A DNA stretch of 64,000 nucleotides from JAUIAI01 sp050633665 (GTDB taxonomy: Bacteria; Pseudomonadota; Gammaproteobacteria; Burkholderiales; Burkholderiaceae_E), in the NCBI GenBank assembly GCA_050633665.1, contig JBOEGY010000006.1:1-64000 (forward strand). Reading direction: 5' to 3'. How positions within the stretch are numbered: the stretch's first letter is position 1; each line of letters opens with the position of its first letter. The notes beneath the pieces were generated by a model. It had not been told where the DNA came from. It saw nothing but the letters and a program-made list of their open reading frames with translations, and made no database searches. Of this stretch, positions 8,049 to 16,347 are shown in pieces. The position numbers and the translations under genes were made by a program.

Positions 8049-10310
8049 TTGCGCGGCGGTACCGGCACCGCGACCCAGCGCGAGCTGAGTAGCTCAGCGG
8101 GTGAGCCTGGGCTGGCGCACACTGGGTGGTTTGTCAGTATCGGAACTCTCTTGACTGAACTTGCCGACCCCATCGACGTCTCTGCCGCCTCACGGGCAGG
8201 GCTCTCGCTTAATCCTGAACAGCAGCAGGCGGTCAGGCATGGCGCGGCTGAAACCGATTGCTGCCCGCCATTGCTGGTGCTCGCCGGTGCTGGTACCGGT
8301 AAAACCGCGACGCTGGCCCACCGGGTTGCCTGGTTGATCGAGCAAGGCGTACCGCCGGAGCGCGTGCTGTTACTGACGTTCAGTCGCCGGGCGGCATCAG
8401 AAATGATTCACCGGGCTGGCGCGCTGCTGGTGGGACCGGGCGCGGGTCAGCGGTTCCATCTGCCCTGGGCCGGCACTTTCCATTCGGTCGCTGCACTGCT
8501 ATTGCGGCGCTATGCTTCACTGATCGGGCTCAACCCCAACTTCACAATCCTAGACCGCAGTGACAGTATTGATCTGTTCGACTGGCTGCGCGAGAGCTAT
8601 GCCGAGCAAGCAGGCAAGAAGCGCTTTCCCCGCGCGGCCACTTGCTTGTCCATTTATTCTGACGTGACCAACACCGGCGCTTCGCTGGAAGTGGTTCTTG
8701 AGCAGCGCTATCCCTGGTGTAAGAACTGGCTGACTGACCTGCAGTCTCTGATGGCCGCTTATGTCACCCGCAAACAAGCCCAGGCATTGCTCGACTTCGA
8801 TGACTTGCTGCTGTGGTGGCGATACGGCCTGGAAGAGCCGGGGTTCGCCGATCGGGTTCGTTGCCTGTTCGATCACATCCTGGTCGATGAATACCAGGAT
8901 AGCAACCGGTTGCAGGTTGAATTGCTCAGCGGTCTGAAACCCGATGGTCGCGGGCTCTTTGTGGTCGGCGATGACGCACAGTCAATCTATTCTTTTCGCG
9001 GTGCAGAGGTAGATCATCTCTATCGCTTCAGTGCACAGTTTTCACCGCCGGCAAGCCGGGTCGCACTGCAACGCAATTACCGCTCTACACAGGCAATCCT
9101 TGATACTGCCAATTGTCTGATTGCCGGCGCTCACGGACCTTATGACAAGACCCTGGTTGCGGCAGATCAACGTCGCGGAGCAAGCCCACGGCTGGTGACC
9201 GTTCTGGATGATGCCGAACAGTCCATGTATCTGGTCGAGCGCATTCTTGAGCGGCGTGAGCAGGGGATTGCCCTGAAGCAGCAGGCCGTCCTGTTTCGCA
9301 ACAGCCATCACAGCGATGGCCTTGAAATTGAATTGGCGCGTCGGAATATTCCGTTTGTTAAATACGGTGGCCTCAAGTTTGTTGAGTCTGCTCACATCAG
9401 AGATGCGCTGGCGTTGTTGCGCTGGGCGATCAATCCGCGCGATGGGCTCGCCGGGTTTCGGGTATTGCAGTTGCTTGCCGGTGTCGGGCCGGTGCTGGCC
9501 CGATCCTGCCTTGACACCTTCTCAGCCGATGCAGACTCGTGCGCAAGCAAGACACTATTTAGCCGGCTGAAGCGGCAGATGCCCCGCGGTGTGGCCGATG
9601 AGGACTGGACTGGTTTATGCGACCTGCTGGAGCAGCTAAGCGAGCCTCACGGTCGCCTGACCGCGCAGGTGGCAGCCCTGGCCGAGTGGATGTCGGTCAG
9701 CATCGCGGGTCGCTATGATCAACCCGAAGCCCGTCAGGCCGACATTCGCATGCTTGAATCCATCAGTGCCCAGTTTCCCGACATGTCTCAGTTCATTCAT
9801 GCGCTGGCTCTGGATCCGCCCAATGCAACGGGTGGCTGGGGTGACAACGCCAGCCATGACGAGGACTACCTGATCCTGTCGACCGTGCATTCGGCCAAAG
9901 GTCAGGAATGGCAGAGCGTGTCAGTGATAAACGTTGCCGATGGCAACTTCCCGAATGAGTTTTCGACCAGCAATGACAAGGCGCTGGCGGAAGAGCGTCG
10001 CCTGCTCTATGTAGCCATGACTCGCGCGCGTGAGCATCTGGAGCTTATTGAGCCCATGCGTTATTACCTGACTCAGCAGCCACGTTACGGCGCGGCTCAC
10101 GTCTACGGTGCCCGCAGTCGCTTCCTGGACCAGAGTTTGCTCGACACGCTCGATTGCCACGCTCTGGCCGGCGCCGCCCAACAGCAACAAGCTGACGGAG
10201 CAGCAGACCGGCATGATTTTCAGGGGTCAACAAGTCCCGAAACAGAGGCCGAGGTAGCCGAAATTACAACAACCAACGTCGCCGCGCGCATAAGATCTCT
10301 GTGGGAGTGA
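8049..10310 (+). CDS. UvrD/Rep-family superfamily 1A DNA helicase
   Basis: Up to 753 residues from a TTG at 8049; an in-frame TTG at 8151 is the alternative and lies closer to the conserved domain (LSLNPEQQQAVRHG). SF1A motifs are in order: Walker A LAGAGTGKTATLAHR, motif II ILVDEYQDSN, motif III VVGDDAQSIYSFRGAE, motif IV RNYRST, motif V STVHSAKGQEWQSV and motif VI YVAMTRAREHLEL. This looks like an ATP-dependent 3'-5' helicase of the UvrD/Rep/PcrA group with a diverged C-terminus; not clearly any of the three. No AddAB/RecBCD nuclease motif seen. Role inferred: replication or repair. Confidence 0.9.
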   Translation: MRGGTGTATQRELSSSAGEPGLAHTGWFVSIGTLLTELADPIDVSAASRAGLSLNPEQQQAVRHGAAETDCCPPLLVLAGAGTGKTATLAHRVAWLIEQGVPPERVLLLTFSRRAASEMIHRAGALLVGPGAGQRFHLPWAGTFHSVAALLLRRYASLIGLNPNFTILDRSDSIDLFDWLRESYAEQAGKKRFPRAATCLSIYSDVTNTGASLEVVLEQRYPWCKNWLTDLQSLMAAYVTRKQAQALLDFDDLLLWWRYGLEEPGFADRVRCLFDHILVDEYQDSNRLQVELLSGLKPDGRGLFVVGDDAQSIYSFRGAEVDHLYRFSAQFSPPASRVALQRNYRSTQAILDTANCLIAGAHGPYDKTLVAADQRRGASPRLVTVLDDAEQSMYLVERILERREQGIALKQQAVLFRNSHHSDGLEIELARRNIPFVKYGGLKFVESAHIRDALALLRWAINPRDGLAGFRVLQLLAGVGPVLARSCLDTFSADADSCASKTLFSRLKRQMPRGVADEDWTGLCDLLEQLSEPHGRLTAQVAALAEWMSVSIAGRYDQPEARQADIRMLESISAQFPDMSQFIHALALDPPNATGGWGDNASHDEDYLILSTVHSAKGQEWQSVSVINVADGNFPNEFSTSNDKALAEERRLLYVAMTRAREHLELIEPMRYYLTQQPRYGAAHVYGARSRFLDQSLLDTLDCHALAGAAQQQQADGAADRHDFQGSTSPETEAEVAEITTTNVAARIRSLWE

Positions 10311-10383
10311 GAGATATTAATGTTATAAAACAATGGCTTATGCGATATTTCCTGCGTTAAGAGCTTTTTATGAGAAATATTTG

Positions 10384-10416
10384 TGCACTGCGTCAAAAAT
10401 CTCTTGACGCAGTGCA
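10384..10416. promoter_or_regulatory. Perfect 13-bp inverted repeat upstream of the phasin gene, probable operator
   Basis: Left arm TGCACTGCGTCAA (10384-10396), 7-nt spacer, right arm TTGACGCAGTGCA (10404-10416). The right arm contains the -35 element of the phasin promoter, so a bound protein would block RNA polymerase. TGCA/CTGC-rich palindromes upstream of phasin genes are bound by the PHA-responsive repressor PhaR in other bacteria; assignment here is by analogy. Confidence 0.7.
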
Positions 10417-10432
10417 ACATAATCCTCATAAT
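10404..10432 (+). promoter_or_regulatory. Sigma-70-type promoter of the phasin gene
   Basis: TTGACG at 10404-10409, a 17-nt spacer, and CATAAT at 10427-10432 match the sigma-70 consensus with one mismatch per hexamer. The surrounding 10311-10550 stretch is markedly more AT-rich than the rest of the window. The coding start is about 120 nt downstream, giving a long leader. Confidence 0.65.
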
Positions 10433-10550
10433 TTGGTTTGTGCGATGCAGCAAATGCGAACCACAGCCTAAGTCTGTTCGGATTACGGCCACCCCATTTT
10501 GTTAATTCCAACGGATTCGCATCGATTGGAAATCTTACGGACTAGCTACC

Positions 10551-11078
10551 ATGATGATGAACACATCTGACTTTATGAAATTCCAGGCCGAAGCTGTTAA
10601 AGCTTCGAACTCACTCGCCGCCAAAGGTGTTGAAGGCTTCCAGAAGCTTGCTGACCTGAACATGAAAACCGCCAAGTCGAGCATGGAAGCGTCGGCTGAG
10701 CAGGTTAAGACCCTGATGGCTGCAAAAGATCCCAAAGGTCTGTCAGAAGCACTGACCACGATGAGCCAGCCCGCCGCTGATCAGGTTACGGCTTACGTCA
10801 AAGACGCTTATGCAATCACCAGCGCTGCTGGCCAGGAAGTTGTTTCTCTGGTTGAAGAGCAGGTTGAGGAAAGCAACAAGCAATTGTTCGCCGCTATTGA
10901 TGCAATGGCCAAGAACGCGCCTGCTGGCAGCGAGAGCGCCATCAGCTTCATGAAGCAGTCACTGACCGCTGCCCGCTCTGCTTACGAGCAAGCCAACAAG
11001 GCCGGCAAGCAAGCCGCTGAAATGGTTGAGAGCAGCTTCGCCGCACCGGCGACCAAGGCTGCGGCCAAGAAGCGCTAA
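10551..11078 (+). CDS. phaP: Phasin (PHA granule-associated protein)
   Basis: A 175-residue Ala/Lys/Glu-rich, all-helical protein of the Phasin_2 type: FMKFQAEAVKASNSLAAKG, VEGFQKLADLNMKTAKSS and a Lys/Ala-rich tail ending TKAAAKKR. Phasins coat polyhydroxyalkanoate granules, control their size and number and are highly expressed when PHA is made. Codon choice looks optimised compared with neighbours, and the gene has a strong promoter and a strong terminator, fitting high expression. No PHA synthase lies in this window. Confidence 0.93.
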   Translation: MMMNTSDFMKFQAEAVKASNSLAAKGVEGFQKLADLNMKTAKSSMEASAEQVKTLMAAKDPKGLSEALTTMSQPAADQVTAYVKDAYAITSAAGQEVVSLVEEQVEESNKQLFAAIDAMAKNAPAGSESAISFMKQSLTAARSAYEQANKAGKQAAEMVESSFAAPATKAAAKKR

Positions 11079-11103
11079 AGAAACAGTCAGTGGTGTGAGA
11101 AGT

Positions 11104-11130
11104 AAAAAAGGGGCTTCGGCCCCTTTTTTA
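11104..11130 (+). terminator. Rho-independent terminator of phaP, bidirectional
   Basis: GGGGC-TTCG-GCCCC stem-loop (11110-11123) flanked by A6 upstream and T7 downstream. The stable UUCG tetraloop and the symmetric A/T tracts let it work in both directions, so it can also end the convergent TerB-like gene whose stop codon lies at 11128. Confidence 0.95.
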
Positions 11131-11601
11131 TTGGCCGGCTCTGGCCTTGCCGCGACTCTTCGCGGCCATATGATCGCCGTGCGGCACGTGAAGCAGCGAG
11201 CTGATCTTGCGCATCAAATGGCGCTCATGAGCATCAATCGAGTGATCTGAATAAGCGACCTGCCACATGGCCTCAATCACTTCGATCTTCTGCTCCTGGC
11301 TGAAATGTTCGTTGATCAGCGAGGTGAACTGAAAGTAGTCGGTTGATTGCACCAACTCTTCCTGGGCAAGCGCCACTAGAGACTGCGCTTCCTTTTCGTC
11401 AAGGTTGAAGGTCAGGCGCATTGCCTTCAAAACTGTCTGTTGCTCGACGACAGATGTTTCGCTGTCGATTCTCACCATTTCAAGCAACAATGCACAACTG
11501 GCCAGTTGCACTCGACCAGCATTGTTCTGCCCGGACGGCGTGGAGCCGCCGAGTGCCGGAGCGAGGTTTTGGTCAAAGAACGCTTTGATTCTATCGAGCA
11601 T
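11128..11601 (-). CDS. TerB-like (tellurite resistance/DjlA-type) domain protein
   Basis: A 157-residue helical protein whose core (LASCALLLEMVRIDSE, then MWQVAYSDHSIDAHERHLM and RKISSLLHVPHGD) matches the TerB/TerB_N-like helical bundle with conserved acidic residues that bind metal in TerB. Such stand-alone proteins are common in proteobacteria and are not by themselves evidence of tellurite resistance, as no other ter gene is present. The stop codon overlaps the phaP terminator. About 25 nt separate its start from the stop of the upstream cpxA-like gene, so it may be the third gene of that unit. Confidence 0.85.
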   Translation of the reverse strand: MLDRIKAFFDQNLAPALGGSTPSGQNNAGRVQLASCALLLEMVRIDSETSVVEQQTVLKAMRLTFNLDEKEAQSLVALAQEELVQSTDYFQFTSLINEHFSQEQKIEVIEAMWQVAYSDHSIDAHERHLMRKISSLLHVPHGDHMAAKSRGKARAGQ

Positions 11602-11626
11602 GAATATCCTGTGATTGTCGTTGGGC

Positions 11627-13111
11627 TTAGTCAGAGGCTGGCAGCGGTGACGGCCAGCTCAGGTGAGCGGACAACCCACCGCCTGTGCGGTTGGTCAAGG
11701 TGAGTTCGCCGTTATTGACTTGCGCGGCACGGCGCGCAATCGCAAGACCCAAGCCGAAGCCCTCCTGGCTTGAATGACGACCCCGCGCAAAAGGCTCCAG
11801 TACTGCGGCCAGCTCTGATTCTGCGAGACCCGGCCCACGGTCCGAGACTTCAATATGTATTTCACGCACGCCGGCAGGGTTGTCTTTGGCGCTGGCGGTT
11901 ATCGTGACGGTTTCCCCGGCGGGAGAGTAGCGGATGGCATTGCGAACCAGGTTTTCGCATGCGCGTTGGATCAGCAGCGGATTGCCGAATACGTCGCCGT
12001 CAATTTCGCCATCAAGGGTGACTTCTTTTTGTTCCGCATTGGCTTCGAAGCGTGCATCAACGAGTAAATCAGCCAGTAAATCGTTAAGATCAAACGGTAC
12101 GCCAACTTGTTGATGTTGTTGTTCGTCCAGACGCGCCAGCGTCAGAATTTCGCCCACCAGGGCGTCGAGTCGTTCGCTTTCATGCTGAATGCGTTCCGCC
12201 AGTTCATGCGCCCGCTCCGGAGATTGATCGAGTAAGCCGATGGCCGCCTGAATTCGAGCCAGTGGTGAGCGCAATTCATGGGAGACATCATGTAGTAACT
12301 GTCGTTGCGAGACAATCAGCGCCTGAAGCCGAGCGGTTGTCTTGTCAAAGTCACGGCCCAGGTCCGCCAGTTCGTCGCGTCGCTGGCCCATCTGAGCCGA
12401 CAGCCTGGTTTCGAGCCGTCCGTCCGCTACTTGTTTGAAGCCGTCACGCAGGATTTTGATTGGTCGGGCGAGGTACCAGGCCAGCGCACCGCTGAACAGC
12501 AGGCTGGAAGCCAGCGCCAGCAATGCAATCGCGCCTGGCGAGAGTCGGGGCAACCTGGAACGCGACGGGACCCGTTTGTCGGTAGCTGCGGTTCGCGGCA
12601 CAAATAGCCACCATTGCCCGCCATCGGTCATCTCCACGCGTCTGACCCCGCGGGCGGCAACCAGAGATCCTCTGGCGTTGTTTTCATGGCTGACTCTCGG
12701 GCCGGTGCGAACCGTGCGGCGCTTGGCAAGACGCAACGAGCGCGGGGGAACGGCGCGGCCGAGAAGTTCGCTGCCTGCGGCATCAACCACCAGTACGCTA
12801 GGTCTGAACCCGCGCGGGCCCTCGCGCCGGGCGCGCGCATCGCTGGCCTGCTGGTCTTCAGCAATTACATGGCGAAGCGCTTGTTCGCCCCCGAACATCA
12901 ACAAAGTGGCGTAGCGCCGGAGACGTTCATCGACCCAGCGGTTGGTATAAAGGCCGGCTTCGCCCGCGGCGGGCGCTTCAAAGTCGCGCTCGCGATCCTG
13001 CTGCGCGGCATACACGGCCAGCGCCGCAACGCCTGCGGCCAAAAGCATGGTCAGCCAGAAACCCAGAAAAACTTTCCAGAACAGGCGACTGGTTAGCGGA
13101 CTCGTCGTCAT
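11627..13111 (-). CDS. cpxA: Sensor histidine kinase, CpxA-like
   Basis: Start at the ATG overlapping the stop of the response regulator gene (ATGA), which gives 494 residues beginning MTTSPLTSRLFWKVFLG. Layout: membrane segment about 12-35, a periplasmic sensor region of about 150 residues, a second membrane segment (AIALLALASSLLFSGALAWYL), HAMP linker, dimerisation/phosphoacceptor box with the catalytic His in HDVSHELRSPLARIQ, then the ATPase domain with N box ENLVRNAIRYSP and G boxes DRGPGLAE and GFGLGLAIAR. The periplasmic part would sense envelope stress. Assignment as CpxA rests on its partner regulator and the CpxR box upstream. Confidence 0.85.
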   Translation of the reverse strand: MTTSPLTSRLFWKVFLGFWLTMLLAAGVAALAVYAAQQDRERDFEAPAAGEAGLYTNRWVDERLRRYATLLMFGGEQALRHVIAEDQQASDARARREGPRGFRPSVLVVDAAGSELLGRAVPPRSLRLAKRRTVRTGPRVSHENNARGSLVAARGVRRVEMTDGGQWWLFVPRTAATDKRVPSRSRLPRLSPGAIALLALASSLLFSGALAWYLARPIKILRDGFKQVADGRLETRLSAQMGQRRDELADLGRDFDKTTARLQALIVSQRQLLHDVSHELRSPLARIQAAIGLLDQSPERAHELAERIQHESERLDALVGEILTLARLDEQQHQQVGVPFDLNDLLADLLVDARFEANAEQKEVTLDGEIDGDVFGNPLLIQRACENLVRNAIRYSPAGETVTITASAKDNPAGVREIHIEVSDRGPGLAESELAAVLEPFARGRHSSQEGFGLGLAIARRAAQVNNGELTLTNRTGGGLSAHLSWPSPLPASD

Positions 13112-13800
13112 TTGTCCGGCACCAGCAGATAGCCCTGGCCGCGTACCGTCTGAACCCATGATTCGCCATCGGGGCGTTTGCCCAGCTTGTTGCGAATGCT
13201 GCTGATATGGACATCTATACTGCGGTCGTATCGGGCCAGCGGCCGGCCCAGACCTTGCTGTGACAAGTCCGCCTTCGAGACCACCTGGCCGGGCGCCCGG
13301 GCCAACGCCAGCAGCAAGCCAAACTCAGCGCCGGTCAGGGTGAGCGTCTGTCCGTCAAACTGAGCGGTTCGCCGAGCCGGCTGAATGGTGAAGACGCCTG
13401 CGATGACCTCTGCCTGGAGGTCGGGCTCGGTTGCGCCCGCCCGGTGTCGGCGCAGAATGGCGCGGATCCGGGCCAGCAACTCGCGTGGTGTGCAAGGCTT
13501 GGGCACATAGTCGTCAGCGCCGAGTTCCAGGCCCACGATACGGTCTATGTCGTCGCCCTTGGCGGTCAGCATCAGGACCGGAGTCGAGCTGGTTTCGCGC
13601 AGTAGTCTGAGTGCCGTGATGCCGTCGGTGCCAGGCATCATGACATCCATGACAATCAGGTCTGGTTCGGTTTCACGGGCCATACGAACACCGGCCTCGC
13701 CGTTATGGGCGAGACTGACTTGCAAGCCCTCCGCCACCAGATACTCGCGTAACAGGTTGGCCAGCTGGGTGTCATCGTCAACGATCAGGATGTGGTCCAT
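13108..13800 (-). CDS. cpxR: OmpR-family response regulator, CpxR-like
   Basis: A 230-residue regulator. Receiver domain with acidic pocket ILIVDDD, phosphoacceptor Asp52 in VMDVMMPGTDG, and Lys in MLTAKGDD. The C-terminal winged helix (DLSQQGLGRPLARYDRSID, then VHISSIRNKLGKRPDGE) closely parallels the enterobacterial CpxR segment, including the RxxDxHIS core. It overlaps the kinase gene by 4 nt. A consensus CpxR site lies 62 nt upstream of its start, implying autoregulation, and the divergent gene is CpxP/Spy-like. Phosphorylated CpxR activates envelope-stress genes. Confidence 0.9.
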   Translation of the reverse strand: MDHILIVDDDTQLANLLREYLVAEGLQVSLAHNGEAGVRMARETEPDLIVMDVMMPGTDGITALRLLRETSSTPVLMLTAKGDDIDRIVGLELGADDYVPKPCTPRELLARIRAILRRHRAGATEPDLQAEVIAGVFTIQPARRTAQFDGQTLTLTGAEFGLLLALARAPGQVVSKADLSQQGLGRPLARYDRSIDVHISSIRNKLGKRPDGESWVQTVRGQGYLLVPDK

Positions 13801-13861
13801 GTGCGCAGTTTACCGAGCACGGGCGGTTACGGCGATGCACAGATCTCACTAGCGGCGGATC

Positions 13862-13876
13862 TTTACCGATCTTTAC
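13862..13876 (-). promoter_or_regulatory. CpxR box in the divergent cpxR / cpxP-like intergenic region
   Basis: On the plus strand TTTAC-CGATC-TTTAC; on the minus strand GTAAA-GATCG-GTAAA, an exact match to the CpxR consensus GTAAA-N5-GTAAA. It sits 62 nt from the cpxR start and 88 nt from the cpxP-like start, placed to control both. Confidence 0.85.
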
Positions 13877-13963
13877 GCAGGCCAGACACTTCTTGAGACA
13901 GGCCCGACTCACAATCAACTCAAGCTTCAAGTCATCAATCTACTTCTTCTTTTGAGGGTCATC

Positions 13964-14569
13964 ATGAATTCAATCAAAAACAAGCGTAACCAACGAGCAG
14001 CCCTGATTCTTGCAACCGCTCTGGCTTCAGTCTCCGGACTCGCGCTGGCTGCCGGAGGCGATTCAGGCAGTCAGACCGAAGCCAGTGCCAAACACCGCGC
14101 CGGCCCCGGCGGACATCATGCCGGGCATGGCAAACATTGCGGTAAGAGTCGCGGCGAACGAGGCCATCATGGTCACCGTGGTGGTCATCACGGACAGCGC
14201 GGCGGGCACGGGGAGTTCGGCATGAAAATGATGTTGAAAGGCCTGGACCTGACCGAGGCTCAGCGCGATCAGGTTTTCGAGATTCGTCATGCGGCCATGC
14301 CGGCGATGCGCGACGCTTCCAAGCAAATGCGTCAGGCCCGCAAGAGTCTGCGGGAGCTGGCATTGCAAGGCAAAGTCAGCCCGGAACAGATTGCCCAGAG
14401 CTCCGCTGCACTGGAAAAAGCGGTGGGTGAACTGGCTACCGTCAGAGCCCAGAGCATGTCGGCAGTCGTGGATGTGTTGACCGACGAACAGGCGACGAAA
14501 CTTCGTGAGCGTATGAACAGGCGGGGCAAGCGTGGTGAGCGCGGAGAGCGCGGCGGCAAACGCAGCTAA
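13964..14569 (+). CDS. CpxP/Spy-family periplasmic protein with His/Gly-rich segment
   Basis: Start at the ATG at 13964 (GAGGG 5 nt upstream), giving 201 residues. Signal peptide residues about 1-30 (ALILATALASVSGLALA). Then a segment very rich in His, Gly and Arg (about residues 47-90) that probably binds metal. The core has two LTxxQ motifs, LTEAQRDQVFEI and LTDEQATKLRERM, which define the CpxP/Spy/ZraP/CnrX superfamily of periplasmic chaperones and sensor-modulators. Divergent from cpxRA with a CpxR box between, so it is likely the feedback inhibitor or a zinc/copper-sensing chaperone of this system. A basic tail (RRGKRGERGERGGKRS) is unusual. Confidence 0.88.
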   Translation: MNSIKNKRNQRAALILATALASVSGLALAAGGDSGSQTEASAKHRAGPGGHHAGHGKHCGKSRGERGHHGHRGGHHGQRGGHGEFGMKMMLKGLDLTEAQRDQVFEIRHAAMPAMRDASKQMRQARKSLRELALQGKVSPEQIAQSSAALEKAVGELATVRAQSMSAVVDVLTDEQATKLRERMNRRGKRGERGERGGKRS

Positions 14570-14591
14570 CAACAGTTAAGTGTGTGGGACT

Positions 14592-14633
14592 CCACGCCCC
14601 CTGGTGATTTATTTACCAGGGGGCGTGGTTTTT
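14592..14633 (+). terminator. Rho-independent terminator after the cpxP-like gene
   Basis: A perfect 14-bp stem, CCACGCCCCCTGGT (14592-14605) with ACCAGGGGGCGTGG (14615-14628), a 9-nt loop and TTTTT. The final codons and stop of the convergent transporter lie inside it, so one arm is also coding sequence. Confidence 0.92.
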
Positions 14634-15514
14634 GTGGGGACGGTACGGCGTATCAATGTGAGCGCCAGGCCGATCGTCACGGTGAGAATGCCAAACCACT
14701 CGAGGACCGTCGGTATTTCGCCCAGCACCGGTACCGCCAACAGCGCGGCACCGGCCGGTACTGAGGCGGCAAATCCGGAGGTTGCGGTAGAACCGAGGTT
14801 GATGGTCGCGGTCGCAAATAACAGGACGGCCAGAAATCCTGGGAACAGGCCCTGGAACATTGCTTGCGCCACAACGGTTGTGAGATCGGTTTCGCTCAGC
14901 CCCGAGGGCAGCCAGAAGTACCAGAGTGGCAGATACATCAGGGCGTTTGGCACGGTGACCAAAGCCAACGCCTGTCTTGGTGTGAGGCGCCAGTGTTGAA
15001 CACCAATCAGGTAAATGGAAATGGTTGCCGAGGCAAGCAGGAAAAACATGACGCCCGACAAGACATCGCCGCTGGTTGCGGACAATCCTTTCAGGCTGAG
15101 CATAACGCTACCGGCGACAATTACCGCGACGCCGAGTACCTGATTGAGCGCCGGTCGATCTCGTTTCAGGATGAGCAAAAAGAGAATGCTGAAGATGGGC
15201 AGCGAGCCGTTTGCGAACACGCCGGCATAGGCGACTGGCGCGCTTGAAAGCCCGGTGTACATAATGAGTGAATACAGGGCTCCTGGTCCGAACAAACCCA
15301 TGACAAACAGGCCAGTCGGTGGCAGGTGTCTCGGCCACCATCGCCAGGCCACGGGTAGGACCAGACAGAGCGACACAATGAACCGCAAAGCGGTGAGGTC
15401 AAATGGCGTCAGCGCAGTGGTGACACCCATTCGGGAGATCACAAAAAAGCTGGACCAGATGATGAACACGCCTATGGCGCAGGCGATGCCTAGTTTTCGG
15501 TTGGCGGTTGGCAA
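14609..15514 (-). CDS. DMT-superfamily (EamA) transporter
   Basis: Ten hydrophobic segments in two EamA repeats, the first starting LGIACAIGVFIIWSSFFVIS and the second near SGVMFFLLASATISIYLIG. EamA proteins export metabolites such as amino acids or nucleotides; the substrate here is unknown. The frame is open to an ATG at 15646, but that would overlap the start of the divergent gene and adds about 44 residues with no family similarity, so an internal TTG at 15512-15514 is used. This start is uncertain. The 3' end overlaps the cpxP-like terminator. Confidence 0.82.
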   Translation of the reverse strand: MPTANRKLGIACAIGVFIIWSSFFVISRMGVTTALTPFDLTALRFIVSLCLVLPVAWRWWPRHLPPTGLFVMGLFGPGALYSLIMYTGLSSAPVAYAGVFANGSLPIFSILFLLILKRDRPALNQVLGVAVIVAGSVMLSLKGLSATSGDVLSGVMFFLLASATISIYLIGVQHWRLTPRQALALVTVPNALMYLPLWYFWLPSGLSETDLTTVVAQAMFQGLFPGFLAVLLFATATINLGSTATSGFAASVPAGAALLAVPVLGEIPTVLEWFGILTVTIGLALTLIRRTVPTKTTPPGK

Positions 15515-15644
15515 GACAGGGAGGCTTGTTTGTTGGTGCGCGCATAGTAACTCAGCCCAGAAGGCACGGGTTTCAGAGCAATGATGAGGCTGGCCATCAA
15601 TAATTGAGTCGCGTAATATCGACCCGAACAAAGGAGACAACATC

Positions 15645-16316
15645 ATGCCCGATCAATCCATAGTCAAGACCGACACCAAACTCAAAGCTCAGTCCGAGCG
15701 CCAGTCTGAATTCCGGCTCAGTGCCGGGCGTCGGGGCGGTCCGGCTCTGGTTGCGGTTGTTGCCGCTTTTGCCGTCTGCCTCGGGGCTGGCTCCGCCAGT
15801 CAGGCTCAGGCGAAATCGGCTTCAGAGGCGCAACCCTATTTCTGGCCGGACCATCTGACGACTATCACCTACAAAATGAAGTCTCATGCGATGCGCGGTA
15901 CGATGACACTCAATGCCGGTCGTGAGGTAAAAATCGGTGATCACGTCTACCGGGAACTGACCGCCAGTGCCCGCCGGGTTCGCGCTCCCCATAAAGTCGT
16001 CTATCAACGAGCGGATCAACAGGGTTTGTATGCGCGTTTCTCCGAGTCTCCCACCGCACCAGAAACACTGATGCTTAAGCTGCCGGCGAAAGCAGGCGAG
16101 CACTGGAAGACTGTTAACGACAACGGCGAGCCTTCCGAGCGTTCAGTGCAAAAGATCGGTCCCTGCAAGGTTCGGGGCAATGCGTTTAGTCAATGTGTGA
16201 CGGTCGGATTCGAGTCAAACGGTTTTCCGGCAATTGCGGTGTTCGTGCCAGAGTACGGCGAAGTCGTGAACAGCCAGGTGAACGGTTTCGTCCATCGCGA
16301 ACTGAGCACCAAGTAA
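15645..16316 (+). CDS. Exported protein of unknown function
   Basis: A 223-residue protein with strong AAGGAG ribosome site 8 nt upstream of the ATG. A long basic N-region precedes a hydrophobic core (GPALVAVVAAFAVCLGAGSA) ending SQAQA, giving an unusually long signal peptide of about 55 residues. The mature part is beta-rich (ITYKMKSHAMRGTMTLNAGR, then LMLKLPAKAGEHWKT) and has two Cys (in GPCKVRGNAFSQCVTVGF) likely to form a disulfide. Its pattern resembles bacterial proteins with a conserved GxxW element, but I recognise no named family. Four nt before the first possible selO start. Confidence 0.7.
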   Translation: MPDQSIVKTDTKLKAQSERQSEFRLSAGRRGGPALVAVVAAFAVCLGAGSASQAQAKSASEAQPYFWPDHLTTITYKMKSHAMRGTMTLNAGREVKIGDHVYRELTASARRVRAPHKVVYQRADQQGLYARFSESPTAPETLMLKLPAKAGEHWKTVNDNGEPSERSVQKIGPCKVRGNAFSQCVTVGFESNGFPAIAVFVPEYGEVVNSQVNGFVHRELSTK

Positions 16317-16347
16317 TGCTGTGTCGCAGACCTTGCCGGAAAACACC

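Noticed and set aside
10343..10405. Small plus-strand frame starting ATGGCTTATGCG upstream of phaP
   Set aside because: No ribosome site and it runs into the operator palindrome.
10220..10492. 90-residue minus-strand frame over the AT-rich region upstream of phaP
   Set aside because: It runs through the helicase 3' end and the phaP promoter and has low-complexity content (ISHK repeats); no start signal.
11128..11601. Tellurite resistance determinant
   Set aside because: Only a TerB-like domain is present, with no terACDEZ genes.
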